A stretch of DNA of 18,060 nt from Oscillospiraceae bacterium (GCA_016295545.1 JAEDLA010000005.1:1-18060); one strand, 5' to 3'. Counted from the first letter of the stretch, positions 1 to 6,856 are shown. Made by a program: numbers and translations. The notes: generated by a model not told the origin, from the sequence alone.

Positions 1-108
1 TCTTTTATTAGATTCCTTTAGAAGATATATGTTCAAATAATCAAGTAAATTTTTTTGGGGTTAGTTTAAGAATCGCCTAAGGCTATTCCTTTTATTCGTA
101 TAAATGTT

Positions 109-147
109 AAAAAACTCTCCTGCGAAAATTAATCACAGGAGAGTTTT
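109..147 (-). terminator. Intrinsic terminator after the FkbM methyltransferase gene
   Basis: A perfect 12-bp inverted repeat (AAAACTCTCCTG at 111-122, CAGGAGAGTTTT at 136-147) has a 13-nt loop. Read on the minus strand it follows the stop codon at 161 by 13 nt, and the stem runs into six T's (complement of 109-114). This is a standard Rho-independent terminator and marks the end of the PH-like/FkbM operon. Bases 1-108 hold no gene that I can support. Confidence 0.9.
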
Positions 148-160
148 GCAATTCTTGAAA

Positions 161-1225
161 TTATTTAACAGCGTAAAGATTAGTTTCCCATGCAGGGATA
201 TAAAGCTGATGCCTTATAAACAGCCTGTAATCGGGATCAAGTTTTTTTATGAGCAGAGGAAGTTCAAAAATATCTTCATTTCTGTGGTAAAGCGAAACCA
301 TAAGCTTTGGAGTGTAATGAGAAATAGTTGAAGCAGCTCCCCATATAGCTTCACGTTCAAACCCTTCAACATCCATTTTAATAAGAGTAGCCGGACGGTG
401 GTCGAGAATACTGTCTACAGAGCGGCAGGGGATAGTCGTAGGAGCTGCTGCGGAGATAGCAGACTGTCTCCCGGCTTTTGCGGCAAAAGGCAGCTCTGTA
501 TCAAGACACCATGCAGCAGCATTATATGCGAAAACGTGCTTCATGCCGTCAACAAATTTTGCAAGCTTTTTGAAATTTTTCTTGTCTGGTTCAAGAGCAT
601 ATATAGCAGAATACTTTCCGTAAGTGAACTCCATAAGCTCACGGATAGTATCACCGTTATAAGCGCCTAAATCAACATAAACCTCGTTAAGACCGGGCTT
701 GATAATTTTTTTGTATATCTCAGATTTAGGAGTTGTAACAGCGGAAAGATACTCAATTTTTCCGCTGATTTTAAAATTCAGAATATTAGCATAGACCTTG
801 CGTGAGTAGTCATCGTAAAGGCTGTTGTAGACCTGTTCTATTTTTTCAGCGTTTTCAAGACAATATTCATAGGTAAAAAGACCGTCTCCGGCAACAGGAA
901 CGTCAGGAACATACAGAGTATGCTTAGAAGCGATGCTGTAGATTTTATCAACGATCTCCTGATACCCTGCGGCAAAGGCAAGTACAACGACAAAATCGCT
1001 GACCATTTCCTCAATTTCTGAGAGTTTGTGAACACGGTACCCTTCAAAGGAGTGACCGCGAACAAAATCATCGCTTGCGAATATACCTGCAACAGAAATA
1101 TTTTTTTTATTGAAAACGGACATAATTTTAAGAGCGCCGTCACCCATACCGTAAATAAAAATCGGTCTTTTTTCAGCTTTAAGGCGGTCCCAGCAGGACT
1201 GCTTTTCTATGATAAAGGAAAGCAT
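161..1225 (-). CDS. FkbM family SAM-dependent methyltransferase
   Basis: This 354-residue protein has a C-terminal FkbM-type methyltransferase domain (about 165-350) and an N-terminal Rossmann-like part. The SAM-binding motif I is VDLGAYNGD at 184-192. An acidic residue that could bind the SAM ribose follows in LEPD at about 211-214, and the family signature KMDVEGFE is at 283-290. The N-terminal segment begins PIFIYGMGDGALK (21-33), a glycine-rich nucleotide-binding-like strand-loop, as often found fused to FkbM domains in glycan or polyketide tailoring enzymes. FkbM proteins usually O-methylate sugars or small molecules; the substrate here is unknown. The ATG start has a GAGGTG ribosome site 5 nt upstream. 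The gene lies 12 nt after the PH-like gene, so the two are probably co-transcribed. No glycosyltransferase lies nearby to suggest a substrate. Confidence 0.85.
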   Translation of the reverse strand: MLSFIIEKQSCWDRLKAEKRPIFIYGMGDGALKIMSVFNKKNISVAGIFASDDFVRGHSFEGYRVHKLSEIEEMVSDFVVVLAFAAGYQEIVDKIYSIASKHTLYVPDVPVAGDGLFTYEYCLENAEKIEQVYNSLYDDYSRKVYANILNFKISGKIEYLSAVTTPKSEIYKKIIKPGLNEVYVDLGAYNGDTIRELMEFTYGKYSAIYALEPDKKNFKKLAKFVDGMKHVFAYNAAAWCLDTELPFAAKAGRQSAISAAAPTTIPCRSVDSILDHRPATLIKMDVEGFEREAIWGAASTISHYTPKLMVSLYHRNEDIFELPLLIKKLDPDYRLFIRHQLYIPAWETNLYAVK

Positions 1226-1237
1226 TGTATCACCTCA

Positions 1238-1681
1238 TTAATAATTATCATTCGTATCATCATAATCACCGCAGTCATCATAGCAGTCGTCATAATCATC
1301 GTTATGACCACAGTGTCCGCCGTTGAGGTTCATAAGATCCCGTCCCCGAATGCCATATTTGTCTCGCATGATCGTGAGATATTTGTCAATAAGCTCGGAA
1401 ACCTGTCTTGGTTTTTTAATGCATTTGACTTCTTTGGAGGGAGTATCGGTGTCCTTGCTGTAAATTATAATAGTACCGCAGCCAACAAGCCTCTGTCCCA
1501 GAGGAAGACGGATTTTTTTATCGGTAATTTTATATAAATCGATTTCATCCTCATCAACATTGAGAAAGCCGGTTCTTGTAATAAACTTGGTTTCGGTAAG
1601 GAAATAGCGTGTAAATGAAATGGGTAAACCTAAAAAAGTACGTTTTTTGTCAGTCCAGACATAGGAAAAGTCTTTCTTCAT
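1238..1681 (-). CDS. Small PH-like domain protein with Asp/Cys/His-rich C-terminal tail
   Basis: I predict 147 residues, starting at the ATG at 1681, which has GGAGG (1690-1694) about 8 nt upstream. A longer reading from a TTG at 1747 would begin inside the -35 box and has no ribosome site, so I reject it. Residues about 15-95 have the alternating strand pattern of bacterial PH-like (bPH_2/DUF304-type) domains, beginning near FTRYFLTETKFITRTGFL and ending in a helix RQVSELIDKYLT. There is no signal peptide or membrane segment, so it is probably cytosolic. The last 27 residues (121-147) are strikingly biased: ten Asp, four Tyr, three Cys and two His. That could be a metal-binding tail, but this is inference. 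It is the first gene of a two-gene operon with the FkbM methyltransferase. The PH assignment rests on pattern only. Confidence 0.75.
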   Translation of the reverse strand: MKKDFSYVWTDKKRTFLGLPISFTRYFLTETKFITRTGFLNVDEDEIDLYKITDKKIRLPLGQRLVGCGTIIIYSKDTDTPSKEVKCIKKPRQVSELIDKYLTIMRDKYGIRGRDLMNLNGGHCGHNDDYDDCYDDCGDYDDTNDNY

Positions 1682-1718
1682 TGAAAAAGCCTCCAGAATT
1701 ATAATAATGTACAAATAT

Positions 1719-1747
1719 ATTTTATCATAAAAACAGGAAATAGTCAA
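1719..1747 (-). promoter_or_regulatory. Sigma-A-type promoter of the PH-like/FkbM operon
   Basis: On the minus strand the -35 box is TTGACT (1742-1747) and the -10 box is TAAAAT (1719-1724), with a 17-bp spacer. Transcription would start about 1710, leaving a short leader of roughly 30 nt before the ATG at 1681. Confidence 0.65.
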
Positions 1748-1784
1748 TAAAAATCTTTATATAAACATTTTTTGAAAAGTCGGA

Positions 1785-2771
1785 TTATTTTTTTATGTTT
1801 TTCGACTTAATTTCGGCAAGCGGATTGCTTTCCACAGCATTTCTTACGATTTCGTTGTTCAGGTGGGTGTAAATTTCAGTAGTTGAAACGCTTGCGTGTC
1901 CAAGCAGCTCCTTCAGGGTAAGAACATCAGCATTTCCGTATTGATACATTAGTGTTGCTGCAGTATGACGAAGCTTATGAGTGGTAATACCCTTGCCGTC
2001 CAGTCCGGCATCGTGGAGATTTTTTTCAACTATCTGCTGAACACGGCGCTTTGAAATTCTTTTATTCTGATTGCTTAAAAAAAGTGCTGGTTCATTGGCT
2101 GCTTTTGGATTTGCATTTCTTATTTCAAGATATTGGTTGATTGCATCTACACAGGCGTCGTTAAGGTAAACCGTTCTTTCCTTGTTGCCCTTACCGGTAA
2201 CAATAAGACGATTTTCACAAAAATCAATATCTTTGATATCGATACCAACAAGCTCGCTCAGACGCATTCCGCAGTTTAAAAAAAGCGTTATAATGCAGTA
2301 GTCACGTTTTGAATCGTTATTGTCGGAAGCAGCAAGAAGTCTCATGCTTTCATTAAGGGAAAGAAATTTAGGAAGACCTGATTTTGGAACACGAATATCC
2401 AGGTCACTGGTAAGGTCCTTGTCGATTATATGAGCAACTTTCGTTAGATATTTGAAAAAGCTTCTAAGGGAGGATATTTTACGGTAACGAGCTCTTTCAG
2501 AGTTGTTGCGTTCATCAGATGTATAGAAGATAAAATTGTAGATATCTGAAACAGTAATTTCTTTCAGTTCGGATTCCTGCATTCCGGAAATATTAATGCT
2601 TGTAATTTCATCATCAATGTCATGATGAACGCTGTAAATATATTTAAGAAAAAGTCTTATATCGAAGTAATATTCCTGAATAGTTCTGTCAGATAGCAGC
2701 TGACTTACCTTAATATGTACAAGATAATTGTTGAGAAATTCAGGGTTATCTTTAGTATTATAATTTTTCAA
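1785..2771 (-). CDS. Tyrosine recombinase (XerC/XerD-like integrase)
   Basis: This site-specific recombinase of about 328 residues has an N-terminal SAM-like DNA-binding half (about 10-115) and a C-terminal catalytic domain (about 135-315). Numbering from the chosen start, the catalytic set is complete: Arg170 in NCGMRLSELVG, Lys194 in the TGKGNKERTVYL hairpin, His265 and Arg268 in THKLRHTAAT, His292 in LLGHASVSTTEIYTH, and nucleophile Tyr301. The best ribosome site, GGAG at 2781-2784, is 9 nt before a TTG at 2771. An in-frame ATG at 2780 directly abuts that GGAG and a TTG at 2786 lacks any site, so I prefer 2771. It has its own promoter. No phage genes, att repeats or cassette lie next to it, so a housekeeping Xer role or a solitary recombinase is more likely than an integrase of a visible element. 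Confidence 0.88.
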   Translation of the reverse strand: MKNYNTKDNPEFLNNYLVHIKVSQLLSDRTIQEYYFDIRLFLKYIYSVHHDIDDEITSINISGMQESELKEITVSDIYNFIFYTSDERNNSERARYRKISSLRSFFKYLTKVAHIIDKDLTSDLDIRVPKSGLPKFLSLNESMRLLAASDNNDSKRDYCIITLFLNCGMRLSELVGIDIKDIDFCENRLIVTGKGNKERTVYLNDACVDAINQYLEIRNANPKAANEPALFLSNQNKRISKRRVQQIVEKNLHDAGLDGKGITTHKLRHTAATLMYQYGNADVLTLKELLGHASVSTTEIYTHLNNEIVRNAVESNPLAEIKSKNIKK

Positions 2772-2784
2772 AAGAATCATCTCC
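2769..2784 (-). promoter_or_regulatory. Ribosome binding site that decides a TTG start for the recombinase
   Basis: On the minus strand the order is GGAG, then ATG ATT CTT, then TTG. The Shine-Dalgarno core has no gap to the ATG but an ideal 9-nt gap to the TTG at 2769-2771. This suggests the ATG belongs to the ribosome site region rather than acting as the initiation codon. Confidence 0.5.
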
Positions 2785-2801
2785 AAAAAGCTTATGAAAA
2801 T

Positions 2802-2830
2802 ATGATATAATATTGCGGCGTATTTGTCAA
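2802..2830 (-). promoter_or_regulatory. Sigma-A-type promoter of the recombinase gene
   Basis: On the minus strand a perfect -35 box TTGACA (2825-2830) is separated by 17 bp from TATCAT (2802-2807). The -35 box begins 4 nt after the hairpin that follows the DUF421 gene, so the two signals are packed against each other. Confidence 0.7.
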
Positions 2831-2834
2831 GGGG

Positions 2835-2857
2835 GTGCAGCGGAAAATCCGCTGCAC
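2835..2857 (-). terminator. Hairpin directly after the DUF421 gene, lacking a T-run
   Basis: A 9-bp perfect inverted repeat (GTGCAGCGG at 2835-2843, CCGCTGCAC at 2849-2857) with a 5-nt loop starts one base after the TGA stop of the DUF421 gene. On the minus strand it is followed by CCCCCTTGACA, not by T's. It may terminate inefficiently, protect the 3' end, or separate the two genes. Classic intrinsic termination is not clearly supported. Confidence 0.45.
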
Positions 2858-2858
2858 A

Positions 2859-3563
2859 TCACTGAAAAGGATCATTTTTATGCTTTGCAGTCTCATATTT
2901 ATAAAATGTAAAGCTGCCGGAGCTGTCACAGGTTCCAAGAAAAACCTCTTTTTCCGTAAGCTTTTGTTCTTTCAGCCGGGCTTTGAGATAGTTAATATCA
3001 TATCCGGCAAGTCTGAGATTATCTGGCATGACTTTTCCGTCAATAATGATAGTTTTAACTATTTTGCTTTGAGCAGGCGAAAGCTCCATATCCTGCGGAG
3101 TCAGAGGACGATTTTTCTCAACAGGGAGAAAAGAAATTCTGCCGTTCGGCTCAATGACAGCTGTATCAATCTGACTGATGTCAAAGTATCCCGCAACTCG
3201 ACAGAGCGTTAGAAATTCATTAAGGTCAATTTTTGATTTTTTGAAATGTTCCGGAAAAAGCTTGCTGTTTTCCATTAAAATAATAGATTTACCCTCAAGA
3301 AATCTCCGGAGTTTTATAGATTTTGAAGCGATAAGATTAATAAAAAAAGTAGCAAGAGCGTAGATTATTAAAGCAGTCAATGGCTTCCAGAAATCCTTTT
3401 CTGTAGTAATTGCCAGTTCAGCACCAATAGAACCAATAGTTATGCCGTTTATATAGTCAAATAAATTCAGCTGATTCATCTGTTTGTTGCCGATAAGCTT
3501 TGTCATAAGGAAAAGAGCAGTAACAGAGCCTGCGGAAGTAATAATTATCTTAAGAAATTCCAT
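2859..3563 (-). CDS. DUF421 (YetF-like) membrane protein
   Basis: This 234-residue integral membrane protein of the DUF421/YetF family has three N-terminal hydrophobic segments (about 4-21, 37-53 and 61-82). They are followed by a cytosolic domain of two similar alpha/beta modules (about 85-215). The family hallmark NLFDYINGITIGSIGAELA is visible at about 33-51. The second module contains QDMELSPAQSKIVKTIIIDG and a KARLKEQKLTEKEVFLG helix-strand near 192-210. Relatives are common and multi-copy in Bacillus and Clostridia; some are linked to sporulation or spore germination, but the biochemical role is not known. The ATG has a perfect AGGAGG six bases upstream. The gene is divergent from the YlmC-type gene. 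I could not find a convincing promoter in 3564-3698 on this strand. Confidence 0.85.
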   Translation of the reverse strand: MEFLKIIITSAGSVTALFLMTKLIGNKQMNQLNLFDYINGITIGSIGAELAITTEKDFWKPLTALIIYALATFFINLIASKSIKLRRFLEGKSIILMENSKLFPEHFKKSKIDLNEFLTLCRVAGYFDISQIDTAVIEPNGRISFLPVEKNRPLTPQDMELSPAQSKIVKTIIIDGKVMPDNLRLAGYDINYLKARLKEQKLTEKEVFLGTCDSSGSFTFYKYETAKHKNDPFQ

Positions 3564-3643
3564 GGAGTTCCTCCTGTGTTTTTTATTTAATGTCTGCGTT
3601 TTTTAAATAGGTTATACGTGGAAAATTTTTAATGAATCATATG

Positions 3644-3672
3644 TTGATTACAAAACATTTTTATAGTATTCA
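3644..3672 (+). promoter_or_regulatory. Possible promoter of the YlmC/YmxH-type gene
   Basis: TTGATT (3644-3649) and TATTCA (3667-3672) are spaced by 17 bp. The -10 box is weak. It lies 27 bases upstream of the start codon, with an AGGGAG ribosome site between them. Confidence 0.35.
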
Positions 3673-3698
3673 GAAACTTTCATAGGGAGTGATAACGA

Positions 3699-3998
3699 TT
3701 GACCTGTAGTCTTGAAAGCATGAAAATAAAGGAAGTAATTGATATTGCTACCGGCGAACGCCTTGGATACATTGATGATGTGCAGATGAATCTCGACACT
3801 TCCACAGTTGATGCACTTGTTATCTATGGCAGAGGGCGGCTGTTCGGACTACTTGGAAAAGAGGAGGATGTTGTAATTCCTTGCGCAGAAATAGAGGTGA
3901 TAGGGGAGGACGTTTTGCTAATAAGGCGGAAAACAAAGAATAATCCAGCAGTTTATACAAATAACAGAAAAAATATATTTAGAAGTTTGTTTGGATAG
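3699..3998 (+). CDS. YlmC/YmxH-family PRC-barrel protein
   Basis: This 99-residue protein consists almost wholly of one PRC-barrel domain (about 8-78). The motif order is KEVIDIATGERLGYIDDVQM, then the YGRGRLFGLLGKEEDVVIP segment, then IGEDVLLI, matching the small YlmC/YmxH proteins that endospore-forming Firmicutes carry. These are associated with sporulation, but a molecular function has not been settled. The predicted start is TTG at 3699, supported by AGGGAG (3684-3689) 9 nt upstream and by the family's usual N-terminus of the type MTCSL. An ATG at codon 8 lacks a ribosome site and would trim the first strand. A basic tail (79-99) follows the barrel. It is a single-gene unit upstream of the rpsB promoter; I see no clear terminator between them. 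Confidence 0.82.
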   Translation: MTCSLESMKIKEVIDIATGERLGYIDDVQMNLDTSTVDALVIYGRGRLFGLLGKEEDVVIPCAEIEVIGEDVLLIRRKTKNNPAVYTNNRKNIFRSLFG

Positions 3999-4013
3999 AC
4001 TATAAAAAAAGAC

Positions 4014-4042
4014 TTGCAAATTATGTAAAAACATGGTATAAT
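4014..4042 (+). promoter_or_regulatory. Strong sigma-A-type promoter of rpsB-tsf
   Basis: TTGCAA (4014-4019) and a perfect TATAAT (4037-4042) are spaced by 17 bp, and TG occurs at the extended -10 region. Transcription should begin near 4049, giving a leader of about 100 nt. Confidence 0.8.
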
Positions 4043-4048
4043 ATTAAA

Positions 4049-4150
4049 GCAATTCGCACGCTTGTACTTTTGCGGACCGGTGCTCTCACGAGTCGTCTGT
4101 AAGTTAAGTCGGGCGGAGGAAATTTTAACCAATTTAAGGAGGACTACACA
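4049..4150 (+). promoter_or_regulatory. Long 5' leader of rpsB, candidate regulatory RNA
   Basis: About 100 untranslated nt separate the predicted start site from the rpsB ATG. A small hairpin can be drawn at 4075-4094: GAC and GTG pair with CAC and GTC around a CTCT loop, with a 2x2 internal loop between the two short helices. A GGAGGA-rich segment at 4114-4120 precedes the true ribosome site AAGGAGG (4137-4143). Many r-protein operons are autoregulated through such leaders. I do not recognise a named family here, so regulation is inference. Confidence 0.4.
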
Positions 4151-4900
4151 ATGGGAGTAGTATCAATGAAACAGCTTCTTGAAGCAGGCGTACACTTCGG
4201 ACACCAGACAAGAAGATGGAACCCGAAAATGGCTCCGTACATTTTCACAGAAAGAAACGGCATTTACATCATCGACTTACAGAAAACTGTAAAGAAGCTT
4301 GAAGAAGCTTATATGTTTGTTCGTGATCTTTCAGCTGAAGGCGGCGAGGTTCTCTTTGTAGGTACAAAGAAACAGGCCGGCGATTCAGTTAAGGAAGAAG
4401 CTACCCGTGCAGGCGCTCACTATGTCAATGCAAGATGGCTGGGCGGTATGCTTACAAACTTTAAAACAATCCAGACAAGAATCAAGAGACTTGAACAGCT
4501 CCACACAATGGAAGAAGACGGTACATTCGACCTTCTTCCCAAGAAGGAAGTTGTTAAGCTTAACCTTGAAATAGAGAAGCTTGAAAAGTTCCTTGGCGGT
4601 ATCAAGACAATGAAGAAGCTCCCCGCAGCTCTCTTTATCGTTGATCCCAGAAAGGAAAAGATTGCTGTAGCTGAGGCTAAGAAGCTCAATATTCCGATTG
4701 TTGCTATCGTGGATACAAACTGCGATCCTGATGAAGTTGACTACGTAATTCCCGGCAACGATGATGCTATCAGAGCAGTTAAGCTTATTGCTGGTACAAT
4801 TGCTAATGCTATTATTGAAGGCAGACAGGGCGATGACAACGGCGAAGAAGCTCAGGTTGCTGAAGAAGCTGCTGAGACTGAGGCAGCAGAGGCTGAATAA
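4151..4900 (+). CDS. rpsB: 30S ribosomal protein S2
   Basis: This 249-residue S2 protein of the small ribosomal subunit is full length for the family. The first signature [20 protein letters not shown] sits at about 6-25. It is followed by [12 protein letters not shown] (about 97-108), then a coiled-coil region rich in Lys/Glu (about 110-155), then [19 protein letters not shown] and [24 protein letters not shown]. The C-terminus (about 232-249) is a short acidic Glu/Ala tail. The ATG is preceded by AAGGAGG with a 7-nt gap. It is co-oriented with tsf, the usual bacterial pairing, but a terminator-like hairpin separates them. Confidence 0.98.
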   Translation: MGVVSMKQLLEAGVHFGHQTRRWNPKMAPYIFTERNGIYIIDLQKTVKKLEEAYMFVRDLSAEGGEVLFVGTKKQAGDSVKEEATRAGAHYVNARWLGGMLTNFKTIQTRIKRLEQLHTMEEDGTFDLLPKKEVVKLNLEIEKLEKFLGGIKTMKKLPAALFIVDPRKEKIAVAEAKKLNIPIVAIVDTNCDPDEVDYVIPGNDDAIRAVKLIAGTIANAIIEGRQGDDNGEEAQVAEEAAETEAAEAE

Positions 4901-4959
4901 TTAAGGATTTACAGCAGATTCAGCACTGTCATATTATTTGTGATTCTGCGAATATTAAT

Positions 4960-4990
4960 AAAACCCGAATTTAAAACATTCGGGTTTTTC
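4960..4990 (+). terminator. Terminator-like hairpin between rpsB and tsf
   Basis: An 11-bp perfect stem (AAAACCCGAAT at 4960-4970 with ATTCGGGTTTT at 4978-4988) and a 7-nt loop end in a five-T run (4985-4989). It looks like a true intrinsic terminator. I see no good separate promoter between it and tsf, so it is probably a partial terminator that sets the S2 to EF-Ts ratio. Confidence 0.85.
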
Positions 4991-5020
4991 AGAATAAATA
5001 TAATTCAGGAGGAAAGTACA

Positions 5021-5938
5021 ATGGGAAAGGTTTCAGTTGCAGAAATCAAGGAATTAATGAAGTCTACAGGCGTTGGAATGATGGACTGTAAGAAGGCTCT
5101 CGAAGCAAACGACGGCGATATGGATAAGGCTATCGAGTTCCTCAGAGAAAAAGGACTTGCTACACAGGCTAAGAAAAGTGGCAGAGCTGCTGCTGAGGGT
5201 ATAGTAACAGCTGTAGTAAAGGGCAATGTAGGTGTTCTTCTCGAAGTAAACACAGAGACAGACTTTGCTGCTAACACAGATGATATCAAGAACTTTGTTT
5301 CAGCAGTTGCTGATACAATCATTGAAAAGAATCCTGCTGACGTTGAGGCTCTCAAGGCTGAGGTTATCAGCGGTGGTTCAGTTACTGTTGGTGAAGTTCT
5401 TACTGAACTCGCAGGCATGAAGATTCGTGAGAACATCGTTATCCGTCGTTTTGAAAGACGTGAGGGTGTTCTTGCAACATATATCCACAACGGCGGAAGC
5501 ATCGGTGTTATGGTTAAACTTGACACAGAACTTTCTGCCGATCAGGTTTCAGCAATCGGTAAAGATGTTGCTATGCAGTCGGCAGCTCTTAACGCTCCAT
5601 ATCTCAACCGTGCAGAGGTTCCTGCAGAGGTTATTGAGAAGGAGAAGGAGATTATGCTCGCTCAGATGGCTGAGGATCCTAAGATGGCAAACAAGCCTGA
5701 GCAAGTCAGAGTTAAGATCGTTGAAGGTAAGGTCGGCAAGTATTATAGCGAAAACTGTCTCCTTGAACAGGCATTCGTTAAGGATGACAAGCTTTCAGTT
5801 CAGGGCTATGTTGATGCTGCAGCTAAGGAGCTTGGCGGTACAATTGCTGTAACAGAGGTTATTCGTTATGAGCGTGGCGAAGGCGTTGAGAAGAAAGAGG
5901 ATAATCTTGCAGATGAAGTTGCAAAGATGATTAAGTAA
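5021..5938 (+). CDS. tsf: Translation elongation factor Ts
   Basis: This 305-residue EF-Ts is the nucleotide-exchange factor that releases GDP from EF-Tu. The N-terminal UBA-like domain carries the signature LMKSTGVGMMDCKKAL (about 12-27). The core has the TDFAAN motif at about 82-87, whose Asp and Phe insert near the EF-Tu Mg2+ site, and MQSAALNAPYL near 185. The ATG at 5021 is chosen because of CAGGAGGAAA just upstream and the family-standard start MGKVSVAEIKELM. The reading frame is open further upstream to 4940, but that part crosses the terminator hairpin and is not coding. Confidence 0.97.
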   Translation: MGKVSVAEIKELMKSTGVGMMDCKKALEANDGDMDKAIEFLREKGLATQAKKSGRAAAEGIVTAVVKGNVGVLLEVNTETDFAANTDDIKNFVSAVADTIIEKNPADVEALKAEVISGGSVTVGEVLTELAGMKIRENIVIRRFERREGVLATYIHNGGSIGVMVKLDTELSADQVSAIGKDVAMQSAALNAPYLNRAEVPAEVIEKEKEIMLAQMAEDPKMANKPEQVRVKIVEGKVGKYYSENCLLEQAFVKDDKLSVQGYVDAAAKELGGTIAVTEVIRYERGEGVEKKEDNLADEVAKMIK

Positions 5939-5948
5939 AAACAGCGTT

Positions 5949-5980
5949 AAGCCGCAGTTCACAGACTGCGGCTTATTCTT
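5949..5980 (+). terminator. Terminator after tsf
   Basis: A 10-bp perfect stem (AAGCCGCAGT at 5949-5958 with ACTGCGGCTT at 5965-5974) and a 6-nt loop lie 10 nt after the tsf stop. The tail ATTCTT is only moderately T-rich, so some readthrough into the gene 20 nt downstream is plausible. Confidence 0.8.
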
Positions 5981-5993
5981 AAAAGGAGTTAAA

Positions 5994-6719
5994 ATGAAGA
6001 AGTTCTTAAATACATTATTTGGAGTGCTGATTGTAATAGGCATTGTATTTACAATTGGAAATGCATCTGAAGCAATTACTGCTATGAATGGAAAAGTAGT
6101 TAACCTTAATGAAGCGGTAAAATCTGATTTTGACAAGAAAGCCATGATAAAGGGCGACATTTACTATGTTTATGACCAGATTGCAGTTGAAGAGGTTACT
6201 CATACTTCATACGGCATAAAAACAGGAACTGATGAAACTTATTTTTATCTTATTGATAATTATAATAAGGATTGGTTTGATTCTGATTCACAAGATTATA
6301 TGACTATAATTTATTCAACTGCTGATAAGGATAAAGCAAAAAAGCTTGATGAAATGGTACAAGCATGGATTGAGTATGAAAATGCCTGCTATGAACTGAT
6401 TGAAAGCGGAAATGATAATGCAGAAGATTTTCCTGATATTCCTGAAGCAACGCTTGAACTTGACGGCATGATTGCTGAATATAACGATGATGATCTTGTC
6501 AAGTACAGAGATGAATATCTTGGTGAATATATAACTGATGATGTTGACACTTTTGTCAGTGAACACTGCACAGACATGATAATCAAAGATATAAAGCCCT
6601 CACGTTCAAAAGGAATATTCTTTGCAGGAATCGCAATCACAGTAATAGGCATTGCAGGTCTTGTTATATCTATTATTCTCGGAATAAAAGCAAAAAGAAA
6701 CAGTGAAGAATTACTGTAA
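5994..6719 (+). CDS. Hypothetical protein with two membrane segments and an acidic outer domain
   Basis: I do not recognise this 241-residue protein with certainty. Membrane segments lie at about 4-24 and 207-231, with a basic C-terminus (KAKRN). The N-terminal MKKF and the C-terminal KAKR both predict cytosolic ends, so residues about 25-205 would lie outside the cell. That domain is strongly acidic and rich in Asp, Glu and Tyr. It contains a GDIYYVYDQIAVEEVTHTSY strand region followed by a KTGTDETYFYLIDN segment, and only two Cys. The layout resembles small clostridial envelope proteins of unknown function with two membrane anchors. The ATG has AAAAGGAG with a 6-nt gap. The gene starts 19 nt after the tsf terminator hairpin with no room for a promoter, so its transcription depends on readthrough or on a promoter inside tsf. 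Confidence 0.75.
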   Translation: MKKFLNTLFGVLIVIGIVFTIGNASEAITAMNGKVVNLNEAVKSDFDKKAMIKGDIYYVYDQIAVEEVTHTSYGIKTGTDETYFYLIDNYNKDWFDSDSQDYMTIIYSTADKDKAKKLDEMVQAWIEYENACYELIESGNDNAEDFPDIPEATLELDGMIAEYNDDDLVKYRDEYLGEYITDDVDTFVSEHCTDMIIKDIKPSRSKGIFFAGIAITVIGIAGLVISIILGIKAKRNSEELL

Positions 6720-6727
6720 TTATATGA

Positions 6728-6773
6728 ACCGTCCCGCAGTCAAGGAGGTAATCCTCTGCGAGGGCGGTTTTTT
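6728..6773 (+). terminator. Strong terminator after the two-membrane-segment protein
   Basis: A long stem pairs ACCGTCCCGCAG (6728-6739) with CTGCGAGGGCGGT (6756-6768), with one bulged A and one G-U pair. An inner helix GAGG/CCTC caps it, and a T6 run follows (6768-6773). It is a clear intrinsic terminator that separates this gene from the moxR operon. Confidence 0.9.
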
Positions 6774-6856
6774 AGATTCTATTTTCAACAATACAACTAC
6801 AAATTTATTGTGCAAATTAGCTAAAAGATGTGCTAGAATATTTATACCTGCAACAC

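Noticed and set aside
71..87. Imperfect palindrome around GCCTAAGGC near the window start
   Set aside because: It is short and imperfect, with no flanking gene or T-run to suggest a role.
1028..1537. Plus-strand isoleucine/valine-rich open frame opposite the PH-like gene
   Set aside because: It is the antisense reading of the Asp-rich tail and the FkbM gene, with no ribosome site and no independent support.
1682..1747. Longer N-terminus for the PH-like protein beginning at TTG 1747
   Set aside because: The extra codons cover the -35 and -10 boxes and lack a ribosome site, while the ATG at 1681 has GGAGG at good spacing.
1777..1808. AAGTCG/CGACTT inverted repeat at the end of the recombinase gene as a terminator
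   Set aside because: Only 6 bp with a 20-nt loop and a short T stretch; too weak to call.
4940..5020. N-terminal extension of EF-Ts
   Set aside because: The open frame upstream runs through the terminator hairpin, and the ATG at 5021 has a strong ribosome site and the family-standard start.
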